Assembly (NCBI RefSeq): GCF_009739905.1 | Contig: NZ_CP034279.1 | Location: 4,650,001 to 4,714,000, forward strand | Direction of reading: 5' to 3' | Source: Streptomyces ficellus | GTDB taxonomy: Bacteria; Actinomycetota; Actinomycetes; Streptomycetales; Streptomycetaceae | Length of the DNA: 64,000 bases | Part shown: piece after piece, positions 17,416 to 25,106 of the stretch | How positions within the stretch are numbered: the stretch's first letter is position 1 | Layout of the letters: each line of letters starts with the position of its first letter | The notes under the pieces: model-generated | Database searches by the model: none | Told to the model about the DNA's origin: nothing | What the model saw: only the letters and a program-made list of their open reading frames with translations | Position numbers and translations under genes: made by a program

Positions 17416-20003
17416 CGGGTCGCTCCCTGCTGTACGCGGCGACGGCGGGCGCGGGCGAGGCGCTCACGGCGGGCCTGCTCGGCCCGGGCGTCCGTGCCCG
17501 CCGCCCCCGCGTCCGCTCCGGCGCCGGCCCGGACCAGCCCGGCCTGGGCGTCCACCGTGGAGCAGCGGAAGAGGTCGACCACGGAGGGCCGTACGCCGGT
17601 GTGGCGGCCCAGGGCGTCCTGGAGCCGGATGATGAGCAGCGAATGGCCGCCCAGGTCGAAGAAGTTGACGTCGCCCGGTACGGCCGCCGAGGTCTCCAGC
17701 ACCTCGGCCCACGCCGCCCGCACGCCCGCGACGGGGTCGCCGGCCGGGCCGGGCGCGGCCGCCTCCCGCGGGGCGGGCTCCTCGCGCCGTTCGGCGAGCT
17801 CCGCCAGCGCCGCGCGGTCCGCCTTGCCGTTGACGGTGACCGGGAAGGAGGCCAGCGCGTGCAGGCGGGCCGGCACCGCGGCCTCGGGCAGCGTGCGGGC
17901 CAGCCGCTCCCGTACGGCGGGCAGCTCGTCCGGCGCGTCGGTGACCACGAAGCCGGTGAGCCGGGTCCCCGCGGCGTCCGGTACGACGACGGCCTCGCGC
18001 ACACCGGGGCAGGCGCGCAGCGCCGCCTCGACGGCGCCCGTCTCGACGCGGTGGCCGCGGATCTTCACCTGGTTGTCCCGGCGCCCGAGGAAGTCCAGGC
18101 CACCGGACCGGTTCCAGCGCACCAGGTCACCGGTGCGGTACATCCGGGCGTCCCCGCCCGCGAACGGGTCGGCGACGAAGGCGCGGGCGGTGGCGCCGGG
18201 GTTCTGGAAGTAGCCGCGGGCGACACCGGCGCCGCCGATGTGGAGTTCGCCGGTGATGCCGGGCGGCACCAGGCGGCCCGCGTCGTCCAGGACGTACAGC
18301 CGGGTGCCCGGGACGGGTCCGCCGATGTCGACCGGACCGGCCGCCCGGAAGCGCCGGTAGCTCGCCCACACGGTGGCCTCGGTGGGCCCGTACTCGTTCA
18401 CCAGCGTGGCGCCGAGCGAGGCGAAGTGGCGCCGCGGCAGGGCCTCCGGGAGCGCCTCCCCGGCCGTGATGACGGTGGTCAGCGAGGCGAGCCGGTGCGG
18501 GCCCAGGCGCTCGGCGGCGGCCAGCAGCGTGTCGTACAGGGACGGCACGCACAGCAGGTGCGTGACCGTGTGCCGCTCCACGAGCCGCAGCAGCGCCTCG
18601 GGGTCGCGGAACTCGTCCGGGCCGGCCACGACCAGGCGGCCCCCGGCGGTGAGGGTGCCCCACAGCCCGGCGACCGAGGAGTCGAAGGCCAGCGGGGAGA
18701 GCAGCAGGAAGACGGGCGCGCCGGGATAGACCTGACGGCGGGCCAGGGTGGAGGCGGCCAGCTGGCCGTGCTCGACCACCACGCCCTTGGGGGCACCGGT
18801 GCTTCCGGAGGTGTAGATCAGGTACGCGGCGTCGCCGGGGGCCGGCTCCACCGGCGGGAGCACCTCGCCCTCGTGGCGAACCGCGGAGGCGTCGGCGGTG
18901 ACGACGGCCACCCCGAGCGGCGCCACGCGCTCCTCGGCGCCGGCGGTCACCACCACGGCGGAGACCCGCGCGTCGGCGAGCACCGCCGTGACGCGCTCGT
19001 CGGGGTTCGCCGGGTCGACCGGTACGTAGGCGGCACCGGTCCGTACGGTGCCGAGCACCGCGGCCACCATGGCCGTGGAGCGCCCGGCGAGGACGCCGAC
19101 CCGGTCGCCGGGGCGGACACCGGCCGCGACCAGCCGCGCGGCGACGCGTCCGGCCCAGGTGTCGAGTTCCCCGCGGGTGACCCGGTCGTCGCCGCAGACG
19201 ACGGCCACCTGGTCGGGGCCGTCGGCCGCCAGCGCGGCGACCCGGGTGTGCACCGGTTCACCGGCGCCGTCGGGCAGCGGGTCGCCGAGCCCGAGGGCGA
19301 GCAGCTCCCGGCGCCCCGCCGCGTCCAGCAGCGGCAGCGCGCCGGCGGTCAGGGGCGGCTCCTCGCCGGTCAGCGCGGCGAGCACCGTGCGCAGCTGACC
19401 GAGCAGACCGGTGAGGCACGCCTCGGTGTACCGGTCGGCGTTGTACAGCGCCACGAGTTGCGCGCCGTCCGGCGAGCCGTCACCGTCCCACAGGGCGACG
19501 GCGACCTCGCGGGCGCCGCGGAGCGTGGCGGCGGGCGTGCCGAGCCGGAACTCGACCAGCGGCTCCGGCACGGCCGGCGCCTGCGCGTCGGCTCCGTCGT
19601 TCCACAGGGCGATGGACCGCTCCAGCGCCAGGTCCGTCCCGGCCAGCAGTTCGGCGCGGGTCAGGTCGTCCCGTACCGCGAGCACGACCGGCACGTGCAG
19701 GGCCGTGGCCAGGGCGTGCGGTGTTCCGGTCCGCCGGGTCAGGGTCACGGCCAGCGCGGCGAGGCCGACGGTCAGGGGGGTGACCGCGTGCTGCCGGGCC
19801 GTGGCGCCGACCGCCGCCCGCAGTCCGGCGTCGAGGGGCAGGCGCACCACGCCGGTCCGTCCGGCGGGGACGGGACGGGGCCCTCCGACGCCCAGCGGAC
19901 GGTCGGTGGCGGCGGCGCGGACCTCGTCGGCCCACTGCCGGAACTCCTGGCTCCCGCTGTCGGCCGGGGTGTGGCCGAGGGGGGCGGCGGACGGCGATGG
20001 CAT
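17412..20003 (-). CDS. NRPS with degraded condensation domain, A-PCP
   Basis: An 863-aa NRPS. Residues about 1-215 resemble the C-terminal half of a condensation domain but lack the HHxxxDG motif. The adenylation domain (about 245-690) has A3 YTSGSTGAPKGV, FDSSVAG in the pocket region, A5 NEYGPTEATVW, A7 YRTGDLVRW, A8 NQVKIRGHRVE and A10 NGKADR. The carrier domain near residue 770 has DLGGHSL. The ATG at 20003 has AAGGAG six bases upstream; the TTG two codons earlier has no room for a ribosome site. It probably loads the amino acid passed to the KS-AT-ACP protein. The substrate code was not decoded. Confidence 0.92.
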   Translation of the reverse strand: MPSPSAAPLGHTPADSGSQEFRQWADEVRAAATDRPLGVGGPRPVPAGRTGVVRLPLDAGLRAAVGATARQHAVTPLTVGLAALAVTLTRRTGTPHALATALHVPVVLAVRDDLTRAELLAGTDLALERSIALWNDGADAQAPAVPEPLVEFRLGTPAATLRGAREVAVALWDGDGSPDGAQLVALYNADRYTEACLTGLLGQLRTVLAALTGEEPPLTAGALPLLDAAGRRELLALGLGDPLPDGAGEPVHTRVAALAADGPDQVAVVCGDDRVTRGELDTWAGRVAARLVAAGVRPGDRVGVLAGRSTAMVAAVLGTVRTGAAYVPVDPANPDERVTAVLADARVSAVVVTAGAEERVAPLGVAVVTADASAVRHEGEVLPPVEPAPGDAAYLIYTSGSTGAPKGVVVEHGQLAASTLARRQVYPGAPVFLLLSPLAFDSSVAGLWGTLTAGGRLVVAGPDEFRDPEALLRLVERHTVTHLLCVPSLYDTLLAAAERLGPHRLASLTTVITAGEALPEALPRRHFASLGATLVNEYGPTEATVWASYRRFRAAGPVDIGGPVPGTRLYVLDDAGRLVPPGITGELHIGGAGVARGYFQNPGATARAFVADPFAGGDARMYRTGDLVRWNRSGGLDFLGRRDNQVKIRGHRVETGAVEAALRACPGVREAVVVPDAAGTRLTGFVVTDAPDELPAVRERLARTLPEAAVPARLHALASFPVTVNGKADRAALAELAERREEPAPREAAAPGPAGDPVAGVRAAWAEVLETSAAVPGDVNFFDLGGHSLLIIRLQDALGRHTGVRPSVVDLFRCSTVDAQAGLVRAGAGADAGAAGTDARAEQARRERLARARRRRVQQGATR

Positions 20004-20045
20004 CGTCAACTCCTTCGGTGGCGGTCGGTACGCGTGGCGGCGGGG

Positions 20046-20618
20046 TCAGTCGGCCAGCGTCATCGTGAGGTGGATGCGGTCCGTGCCACCGGCGTTGTAC
20101 GCGGAGTGGTGGCGGAGGGTGTTGAGGATGTGCACCCGGCCGTCGGTGGGCACGTGGTAGGTGTGGCCGCTGCGGAAGAGCAGGCGGCTGTCCTCGTTGG
20201 TCTGGATCGCCACGTGCGCGACGCGGGAGTGGTCGGTGTGCATGTGGTAGATCTCGCCGGGGTGCAGGGTGACCAGGCGCATGCGGCCGGGGCGGAACGG
20301 CAGCTGCTGGTAGAGCTCGTGGAAGTAGGTGTCCTTGAGCGCCTCGTTGAAGAACGCGAACTCGTTCTCCTCGAAGTTCTTCTCGCCGGTCTCCTGGTTG
20401 AACTGGCCGGTGCCGGCGTCGCGCCACGGGTCGCCGGCGCCGGCGCGGTGGGTGAGGCCCAGGCGGCGCAGGCGGTCCTCCGGCTTGCCCGAGGGGGCGT
20501 CCGGCAGGCGCTCCAGGTACTGGTGGTAGGCCGCGACGATCTCGTCGTGGTCGAGCCGGACACCGGCGACGATCTCGACGAGCTCGCTGTCGATCGTGCT
20601 GAGCGTGGGCGTGGACAT
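20046..20618 (-). CDS. 2-oxoglutarate/Fe(II) oxygenase, aspartyl/asparaginyl hydroxylase type
   Basis: A 190-aa protein whose C-terminal half matches the AspH/proline-hydroxylase fold: H127-T-D129 as the iron-binding pair, then SRVAHVAIQT, a SGHTYHVPTDG turn, distal His171 in HSAYNAGGTDR, and Arg181 for 2-oxoglutarate. The N-terminal 95 residues are helical and less typical. It sits between the NRPS and an MFS gene in the left arm, so it most likely hydroxylates an amino-acid building block, free or carrier-bound. Whether the substrate is proline (a proline dehydrogenase is in the right arm) is only a guess. The start has GGAG seven bases upstream. Confidence 0.75.
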   Translation of the reverse strand: MSTPTLSTIDSELVEIVAGVRLDHDEIVAAYHQYLERLPDAPSGKPEDRLRRLGLTHRAGAGDPWRDAGTGQFNQETGEKNFEENEFAFFNEALKDTYFHELYQQLPFRPGRMRLVTLHPGEIYHMHTDHSRVAHVAIQTNEDSRLLFRSGHTYHVPTDGRVHILNTLRHHSAYNAGGTDRIHLTMTLAD

Positions 20619-20684
20619 GGTGATCTCCGATCTCTGCGGGCGGACGCCCGTACGGGAGGTGCGTGGGGGGTGCGGGAGGGGGAG

Positions 20685-21965
20685 TTACGCGGCGGGGGTC
20701 TTCTCGTACGCCCGGGGCGCCGGCGAGGTGCGGACGGCCCACGAGACGAGCGGGCGGCTGACCAGCCCCACGAGGAGGAACAGCCCGCCCAGCAGGAACC
20801 AGCCGGGGCGGCCGAGCCCGAGGGCGAGGCTGCCGAGGACCGCGGGGGCGAGCGCCTCGGCGAGGCCGCCGCCGAGGCCGAAGACGCCGGAGTACTGGCC
20901 CTGGGCGTGCGGGGCGGCGAGCCCGAAGGAGTACTCCATGGCGGACGCCGCGTGCCAGAGCTCGCCGAGCGTGTAGACGGCCGTGGCCGTCAGGAGGAGC
21001 GCGGCGGCCGCCCAGCCGGGCACGTCGCCGGCGGCCATCATCAGGACCAGGCCCGCGCAGACGGCGCCGCCGGCCCAGCGCATCCGGCTGCCCGCCGACT
21101 CGGGGTCGGAGACGTTCTTGCTGACGGCCACCTGGAGGGTGATGACCAGGACGGTGTTGAGGACCAGCACCCCGGAGACCATCCAGCGGGGCGCCTCGGT
21201 GTGGTCCACGATCCACAGCGGCAGCAGGAACGTCGGCACCGCGAAGTGCAGCGACATCAGGGAGTTGAGGACGGTGGCCACCAGGTAGGGCCGGTCCCGC
21301 AGGGCGTCCCAGCGTCCGCTGAGCGGCGGTGCGGGGATCCGGGCCGGCCGGGGCAGCCGCAGCAGGGCGAGGGCGCAGCCGGCGAAGGCCAGGGCCCGCC
21401 CGGCGACCAGGGTCAGGTACGCCGGTGCCGTGTCGAGCTGGATGGCGACTCCGGCGGCCAGCGCGCCCAGCGAGATGCCCAGGTTGGTGGCGGCCCGCAG
21501 GTAGGCCCGGAAGCGGGCCGGGTCGCCGCCGCCGAAGGCGCGTACCAGGGGGGCCCGGCTGGACTTGTCGGCGGCGAAGACGACACCGGTGAGGACCGAG
21601 ATCAGGACGAACGACCAGAAGGCGTCGACCAGCAGGAAGCAGCCCATGAAGGCGGTGCCCGCGAGCATGACCGCGATCTGCGTCTCGCGGGCGCCCCGGC
21701 GGTCGGCGATCCGGCCGCCGAGGATCCCGGCGGCCAGGCCGACCATCGCCCCGGCGAACAGGCCGAACGCCACCTGGGACATGGGCAGTCCGACGACCCT
21801 GGTGAAGTACAGGGCGCTGGAGGACATGAACATCCCGCTGCCGAGGGCGTTGACGAACGTCGCCCCGGCCAGCGTGCGCTGCGGTCCGCGCTCCGGCAGG
21901 AGCCGCGCCAGCGGTCCGGGCCGGCCGGCGGGGGCGTCGTTCCGCGGGCCCGTGGTCACTGCCAC
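20685..21965 (-). CDS. MFS transporter
   Basis: A 426-aa protein with about 12 transmembrane helices. The first half carries the MFS loop motif (GGRIADRRGARETQ) between helices 2 and 3. The GTG start lies within the last codons of the double ATP-grasp gene (10-bp overlap), so the two are co-translated. It has the same overall layout as the MFS protein at 12388, suggesting that one or both export the product. Confidence 0.87.
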   Translation of the reverse strand: MAVTTGPRNDAPAGRPGPLARLLPERGPQRTLAGATFVNALGSGMFMSSSALYFTRVVGLPMSQVAFGLFAGAMVGLAAGILGGRIADRRGARETQIAVMLAGTAFMGCFLLVDAFWSFVLISVLTGVVFAADKSSRAPLVRAFGGGDPARFRAYLRAATNLGISLGALAAGVAIQLDTAPAYLTLVAGRALAFAGCALALLRLPRPARIPAPPLSGRWDALRDRPYLVATVLNSLMSLHFAVPTFLLPLWIVDHTEAPRWMVSGVLVLNTVLVITLQVAVSKNVSDPESAGSRMRWAGGAVCAGLVLMMAAGDVPGWAAAALLLTATAVYTLGELWHAASAMEYSFGLAAPHAQGQYSGVFGLGGGLAEALAPAVLGSLALGLGRPGWFLLGGLFLLVGLVSRPLVSWAVRTSPAPRAYEKTPAA

Positions 21966-24565
21966 AGGGTGTCCCGGAAGTCCGCCTCGGGCCGCTGCTC
22001 ACGGTTCCAGGCCCGCAGTTCGCGGCCGGTGACGCCCTGCGGCGCCACGACCAGGCGCTCGTCGAACCAGGCGCGGACGGCGGCGAAGCGTTCCTCCAGC
22101 TCCTCCTCGGTCGACGCGGACACCAGGACCTGGCCCATGCGGTGGTTGGTGTTGTCGATGTCGCCGAGGAACGTGCCGCCCGCGGGGAACTCCACCCGGG
22201 CGAACTCCACGCCCGGCAGGGCCCGCAGCTCGGCCGGTGCCGGGCAGGACAGGAGCGTCCCGGCACGGCCCTTGAGGTAGCTGGTGCCGAACAGCTCGGG
22301 GCGGTGCTCGACGTCGGCGCCCGGGTCCCGGCCGATGGCGCATCGCAGCGCGGCCTCGCCCAGGTGGATGCCGAACTTCGCCTGCACCTGCTCGTGGATG
22401 AGGGCCCCGCCGCGGCGGGCGGCGCACTCGCTGAAGGTGAGCCGGCCCGTCTGCGGGTCGTGGAACAGCTCCATGTGGAAGACGCCGTCGCGCAGTCCGA
22501 GCGCCTCCAGGCAGCGGCGCACCACCGGCTCCGCCAGGTCGTACGCCCAGGTCTCGTCCTTGGGGTCGAAGTGCCGCATCCACAGCGGGGTCTGCTCGTC
22601 GATCATGGTCAGGCAGGGGGCGCCGTACCGGCCGACGGCCAGGAAGCGCAGCTCGCCGTCGTGGAGGAAGCCGTCGGCGATCCACTCGTCGCCGCCGACG
22701 TACTCCTCCAGGACGAAGGTGCGCTGGGCGGTGTGGTCGGCGCGGTAGCGGCGGCTGAGGGCCTGGAGCGCCTCCGGGCCGTCGACGACGGCGGTGCGCG
22801 CGGTGGCGGCGCCGGCGACCGGCTTGAGCACGGCCCTGTCGTACTCCCAGGGGACGTCCGAGACGTCGTGCACGTCGTCGACGACGGTGACCCGGGCCGT
22901 GGGGACGCCGGCCTCGGCGACCTTCCGCTTCTGCAGCGACTTGTCCCGGAAGTACACGGCGGTCACCGGGTCGAGGGCCCGGCAGCCGAGTTGTGTCGCG
23001 AGGACGCCCGCGGTGACCAGCGCCCACTCGTCGGAGGTGAGGACGGCGTCGAACCGGTGGTCGCCCAGCCCGGCCCGGTGCAGGGCCATCAGGATGGTCT
23101 CGGGGCTCTTGTGGTCGTCGACCAGCAGGACCCGCAGCTCCTCGGGGACCTCGGCGAGGCCGTGGTCGTACCCGGCGGCGCCCCAGACGACGACGGCGTC
23201 GACGCCGTCGCGTACGCAGGCCTGCATGACGTACTTGTCGGTGCCCAGCAGCAGCACGCTGGGGCGGCGGTCTTCCGTGGTCACGACGTACACCTCGTCC
23301 TTCAGGGTCTGGATGGTGTCGCGGTCCGCGTGGACGGTCGCCAGGTCCGGTGCGGTCAGGAAGATCCGCATCGGGCTGGTGAGCAGGTCGGCCGTGGGGC
23401 TGATCCGTTTGCCGGGCGAGAGCTTGACGCCGACCAGGTGCACGCTGGGCAGCGCCGCGATGCGGTCGACCGCGTCCTGGTCCACCGCCGTGACCACGCC
23501 GTCGAGTTCCGTACGGGTGCTGTGCACGGCCGCCGCGGCGCGCGGGGTGTAGACCAGGCCGGCGTAGCGGTTGGTGAACTCCCAGGGGCGGGCGTAGGCG
23601 AGGGCGGTGAGGTCGGCCTGGTTGGCGCCCAGGCAGAGGTCGTGGAAACCGGGGTTCATGTTGCCGTTGAGGCGGGCGCCGATCTCGACGAGCGCGGGGC
23701 CTTCCGGGGTCATGATGACCTCGGCGTGGGCCGGTCCGTGCCGGATGCCGAGCGCCTCCAGCACGGTGTCGACGTACGCGATCAGTTCGGGCACCGGCGC
23801 GGCGTCCGGTTCGAGCAGGACGTCGAGGTCGTACACGTTCTTGCCGCCGGGCAGGAGCCGCTTCTCGTACTCCCAGACCCCGCACACGTACCGCTCGCCG
23901 TCGACGCCGACGGTGTCGACGATGTACTCGGTGCCCTCCAGGAACGACTGGACGAGCGCCTCGGTGTTGGGCCGGTCGAAGATGTCCGTGGAGCCGAGCA
24001 CGGCCCGGGCGGCCGCCAGGACCTCGGCGGCGTCGTGGCAGCGGTAGACGTGGTCGGTCGACGCGGAGCTGAGCGGCTTGACGACCACGGGGTACGAGCC
24101 CGCCCGCTCGGCCCAGTCGGCGAGGGCCTGCGGGTCGGGGCTCTTGTACTGGTCCGCGCAGCGCACCCCGGCGCGGCGCAGCGCCTCGATCATCTCGTAC
24201 TTGTCGCGGCGGGCCGCGGAGAGCGCGGTGCCGTTGCTGGCCAGCCCGAGGCGCTCGCTGAGCGCGTCGGCGAGCGGGACTCCGGGCTCCTGGCCGGCGA
24301 GCACGGCCACCGGGCCGAGCGCGGCCAAAGCCTCGACGGTCCGCTCGAAGGCCTCCTCGTCGGGGCAGTGGAAGTGCTCCCGGTAGGCACCGAGGTCCGG
24401 CTGGAGCATGGTCGACATGGGTTCGGCGGTGCTGTGGACGTGCACCACGTCGATGCCGAGCCGGGCGAAGGCCGGGGGCAGGAACGTGCCGGTCGAGTAC
24501 CCGTCCACGATCACTGCGGTCTTGACCGGGCGGGCCGGGGGCGAGTCGGGAGCCATCGGGTCCAT
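21956..24565 (-). CDS. double ATP-grasp ligase (two tandem ligase units)
   Basis: An 869-aa protein made of two ATP-grasp units. Unit 1 (about 10-410) has GNGTALSAARRDKYEMIEAL, VVVKPLSSASTD and AEVIMTPEGP followed by VEIGARLNGN, and is close to the separate ligase at 28076. Unit 2 (about 430-869) is more divergent: a VYFRDKSLQKRKVAEAGV helix, AVLKPVAGAATA, and ELFHDPQTG with FSECAARRGG. Both keep the ATP Lys and metal Glu. Two amide bonds could be made in sequence by one protein. It is the first large gene of the left arm, after the small DIGWP peptide gene. The ATG at 24565 was preferred; an in-frame ATG three codons later is also possible. Confidence 0.85.
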   Translation of the reverse strand: MDPMAPDSPPARPVKTAVIVDGYSTGTFLPPAFARLGIDVVHVHSTAEPMSTMLQPDLGAYREHFHCPDEEAFERTVEALAALGPVAVLAGQEPGVPLADALSERLGLASNGTALSAARRDKYEMIEALRRAGVRCADQYKSPDPQALADWAERAGSYPVVVKPLSSASTDHVYRCHDAAEVLAAARAVLGSTDIFDRPNTEALVQSFLEGTEYIVDTVGVDGERYVCGVWEYEKRLLPGGKNVYDLDVLLEPDAAPVPELIAYVDTVLEALGIRHGPAHAEVIMTPEGPALVEIGARLNGNMNPGFHDLCLGANQADLTALAYARPWEFTNRYAGLVYTPRAAAAVHSTRTELDGVVTAVDQDAVDRIAALPSVHLVGVKLSPGKRISPTADLLTSPMRIFLTAPDLATVHADRDTIQTLKDEVYVVTTEDRRPSVLLLGTDKYVMQACVRDGVDAVVVWGAAGYDHGLAEVPEELRVLLVDDHKSPETILMALHRAGLGDHRFDAVLTSDEWALVTAGVLATQLGCRALDPVTAVYFRDKSLQKRKVAEAGVPTARVTVVDDVHDVSDVPWEYDRAVLKPVAGAATARTAVVDGPEALQALSRRYRADHTAQRTFVLEEYVGGDEWIADGFLHDGELRFLAVGRYGAPCLTMIDEQTPLWMRHFDPKDETWAYDLAEPVVRRCLEALGLRDGVFHMELFHDPQTGRLTFSECAARRGGALIHEQVQAKFGIHLGEAALRCAIGRDPGADVEHRPELFGTSYLKGRAGTLLSCPAPAELRALPGVEFARVEFPAGGTFLGDIDNTNHRMGQVLVSASTEEELEERFAAVRAWFDERLVVAPQGVTGRELRAWNREQRPEADFRDTLWQ

Positions 24566-24617
24566 CACTCTCTGTGCGGGGTGCGATGTACGAGAAGGGG
24601 CCGGTGCGGCGGGGGAG

Positions 24618-24803
24618 TTACGCGCCGGCCGGGGGGACCGGCCAGCCGATGTCGCCCTCGGCCTGGAGTACCGCGGCCGGCCGGGGAGCGGGGGTGGGCC
24701 AGCCGATGTCGCTCGCCGGGCCGGCGACGACCGCGAACAGAGCGACGAAGGCGAAGGCGCCCGCCGCGAGACGGACACGAGTGAGACGCAGGAAGGACCG
24801 CAC
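24618..24803 (-). CDS. small secreted-type peptide with two DIGWP repeats (candidate pheromone or precursor)
   Basis: A 61-aa peptide, below the size many gene finders accept. The GTG start is preceded by AAGGAGA at ideal spacing, strong proof of translation. Layout: basic N terminus (three Arg in 11 residues), hydrophobic core (about 13-27), a plausible signal-peptidase site near AGPA-SD (about 30/31), then a roughly 30-residue mature part with two copies of DIGWP (32-36 and 51-55), followed by TP and VP. It lies between an XRE-TPR regulator (divergent) and the double ATP-grasp ligase (same strand, 52 bp downstream). It could be a peptide signal sensed by the regulator, or a ribosomal substrate of the ligases. 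I do not recognise it from a named family. Confidence 0.72.
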   Translation of the reverse strand: MRSFLRLTRVRLAAGAFAFVALFAVVAGPASDIGWPTPAPRPAAVLQAEGDIGWPVPPAGA

Positions 24804-24870
24804 AACTTCTCCTTGGCAGAACGGATGGTCAGAACCGTTGAGCAGCCGCGGCCGCCCCGTTGCCTGAGAA

Positions 24871-24898
24871 GTTAGAGCAGTCACTCTGGTCTTGGCAA
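24871..24898 (-). promoter_or_regulatory. predicted promoter of the left arm
   Basis: Reading the minus strand, TTGCCA (24898-24893) and TCTAAC (24876-24871) are separated by 16 bases, a reasonable sigma-70-type -35/-10 pair about 70 bp before the peptide start. The -35 lies inside the palindrome at 24891-24910, so a protein bound there would directly affect initiation. Predicted by eye only. Confidence 0.5.
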
Positions 24899-24921
24899 GG
24901 AGTTGCCAAGAGATTGGCAAG
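24891..24921. promoter_or_regulatory. operator: perfect palindrome CTTGGCAA-N4-TTGCCAAG plus a third half-site
   Basis: A perfect 8-4-8 inverted repeat (24891-24910) is followed after 3 bp by another TTGGCAAG (24914-24921). Such A/T-containing symmetry is rare in this GC-rich DNA. A near-identical palindrome with the same 4-bp spacer stands before the right arm at 27995-28012. The divergent XRE-TPR protein is the obvious candidate to bind it. Confidence 0.75.
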
Positions 24922-24972
24922 CCTGTACCGGACAGCAGGGGGTCGTTCTCCGCCAATGCCGGGACAGACTGT

Positions 24973-24987
24973 GGGCAAGATTTGCCC
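24973..24987. promoter_or_regulatory. secondary palindrome GGGCAA-N3-TTGCCC upstream of the regulator
   Basis: A 6-3-6 perfect inverted repeat 120 bp before the regulator start. It shares the GGCAA core with the main operators but has a 3-bp spacer, so it may be a weaker autoregulatory site or chance. Apart from this and the two preceding entries I see nothing else in the 303-bp gap 24804-25106. Confidence 0.4.
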
Positions 24988-25106
24988 GGGCGACCATTCC
25001 CCGGCTAGCCTCTGGACTCATTGCGGCAACGTGCGCCCTGTCCGGGGCGCCGTCAGAAGCCCCCTCCGCTCCTTGCCATGCCTGTACGACCACTGGGGTT
25101 GATCAC

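Noticed and set aside
17601..22280. 1559-codon plus-strand open frame
   Set aside because: It is antisense to the NRPS, oxygenase, MFS and ligase genes, all of which have clear family motifs. It has no domain motifs and shows the composition expected of an antisense frame in GC-rich DNA.
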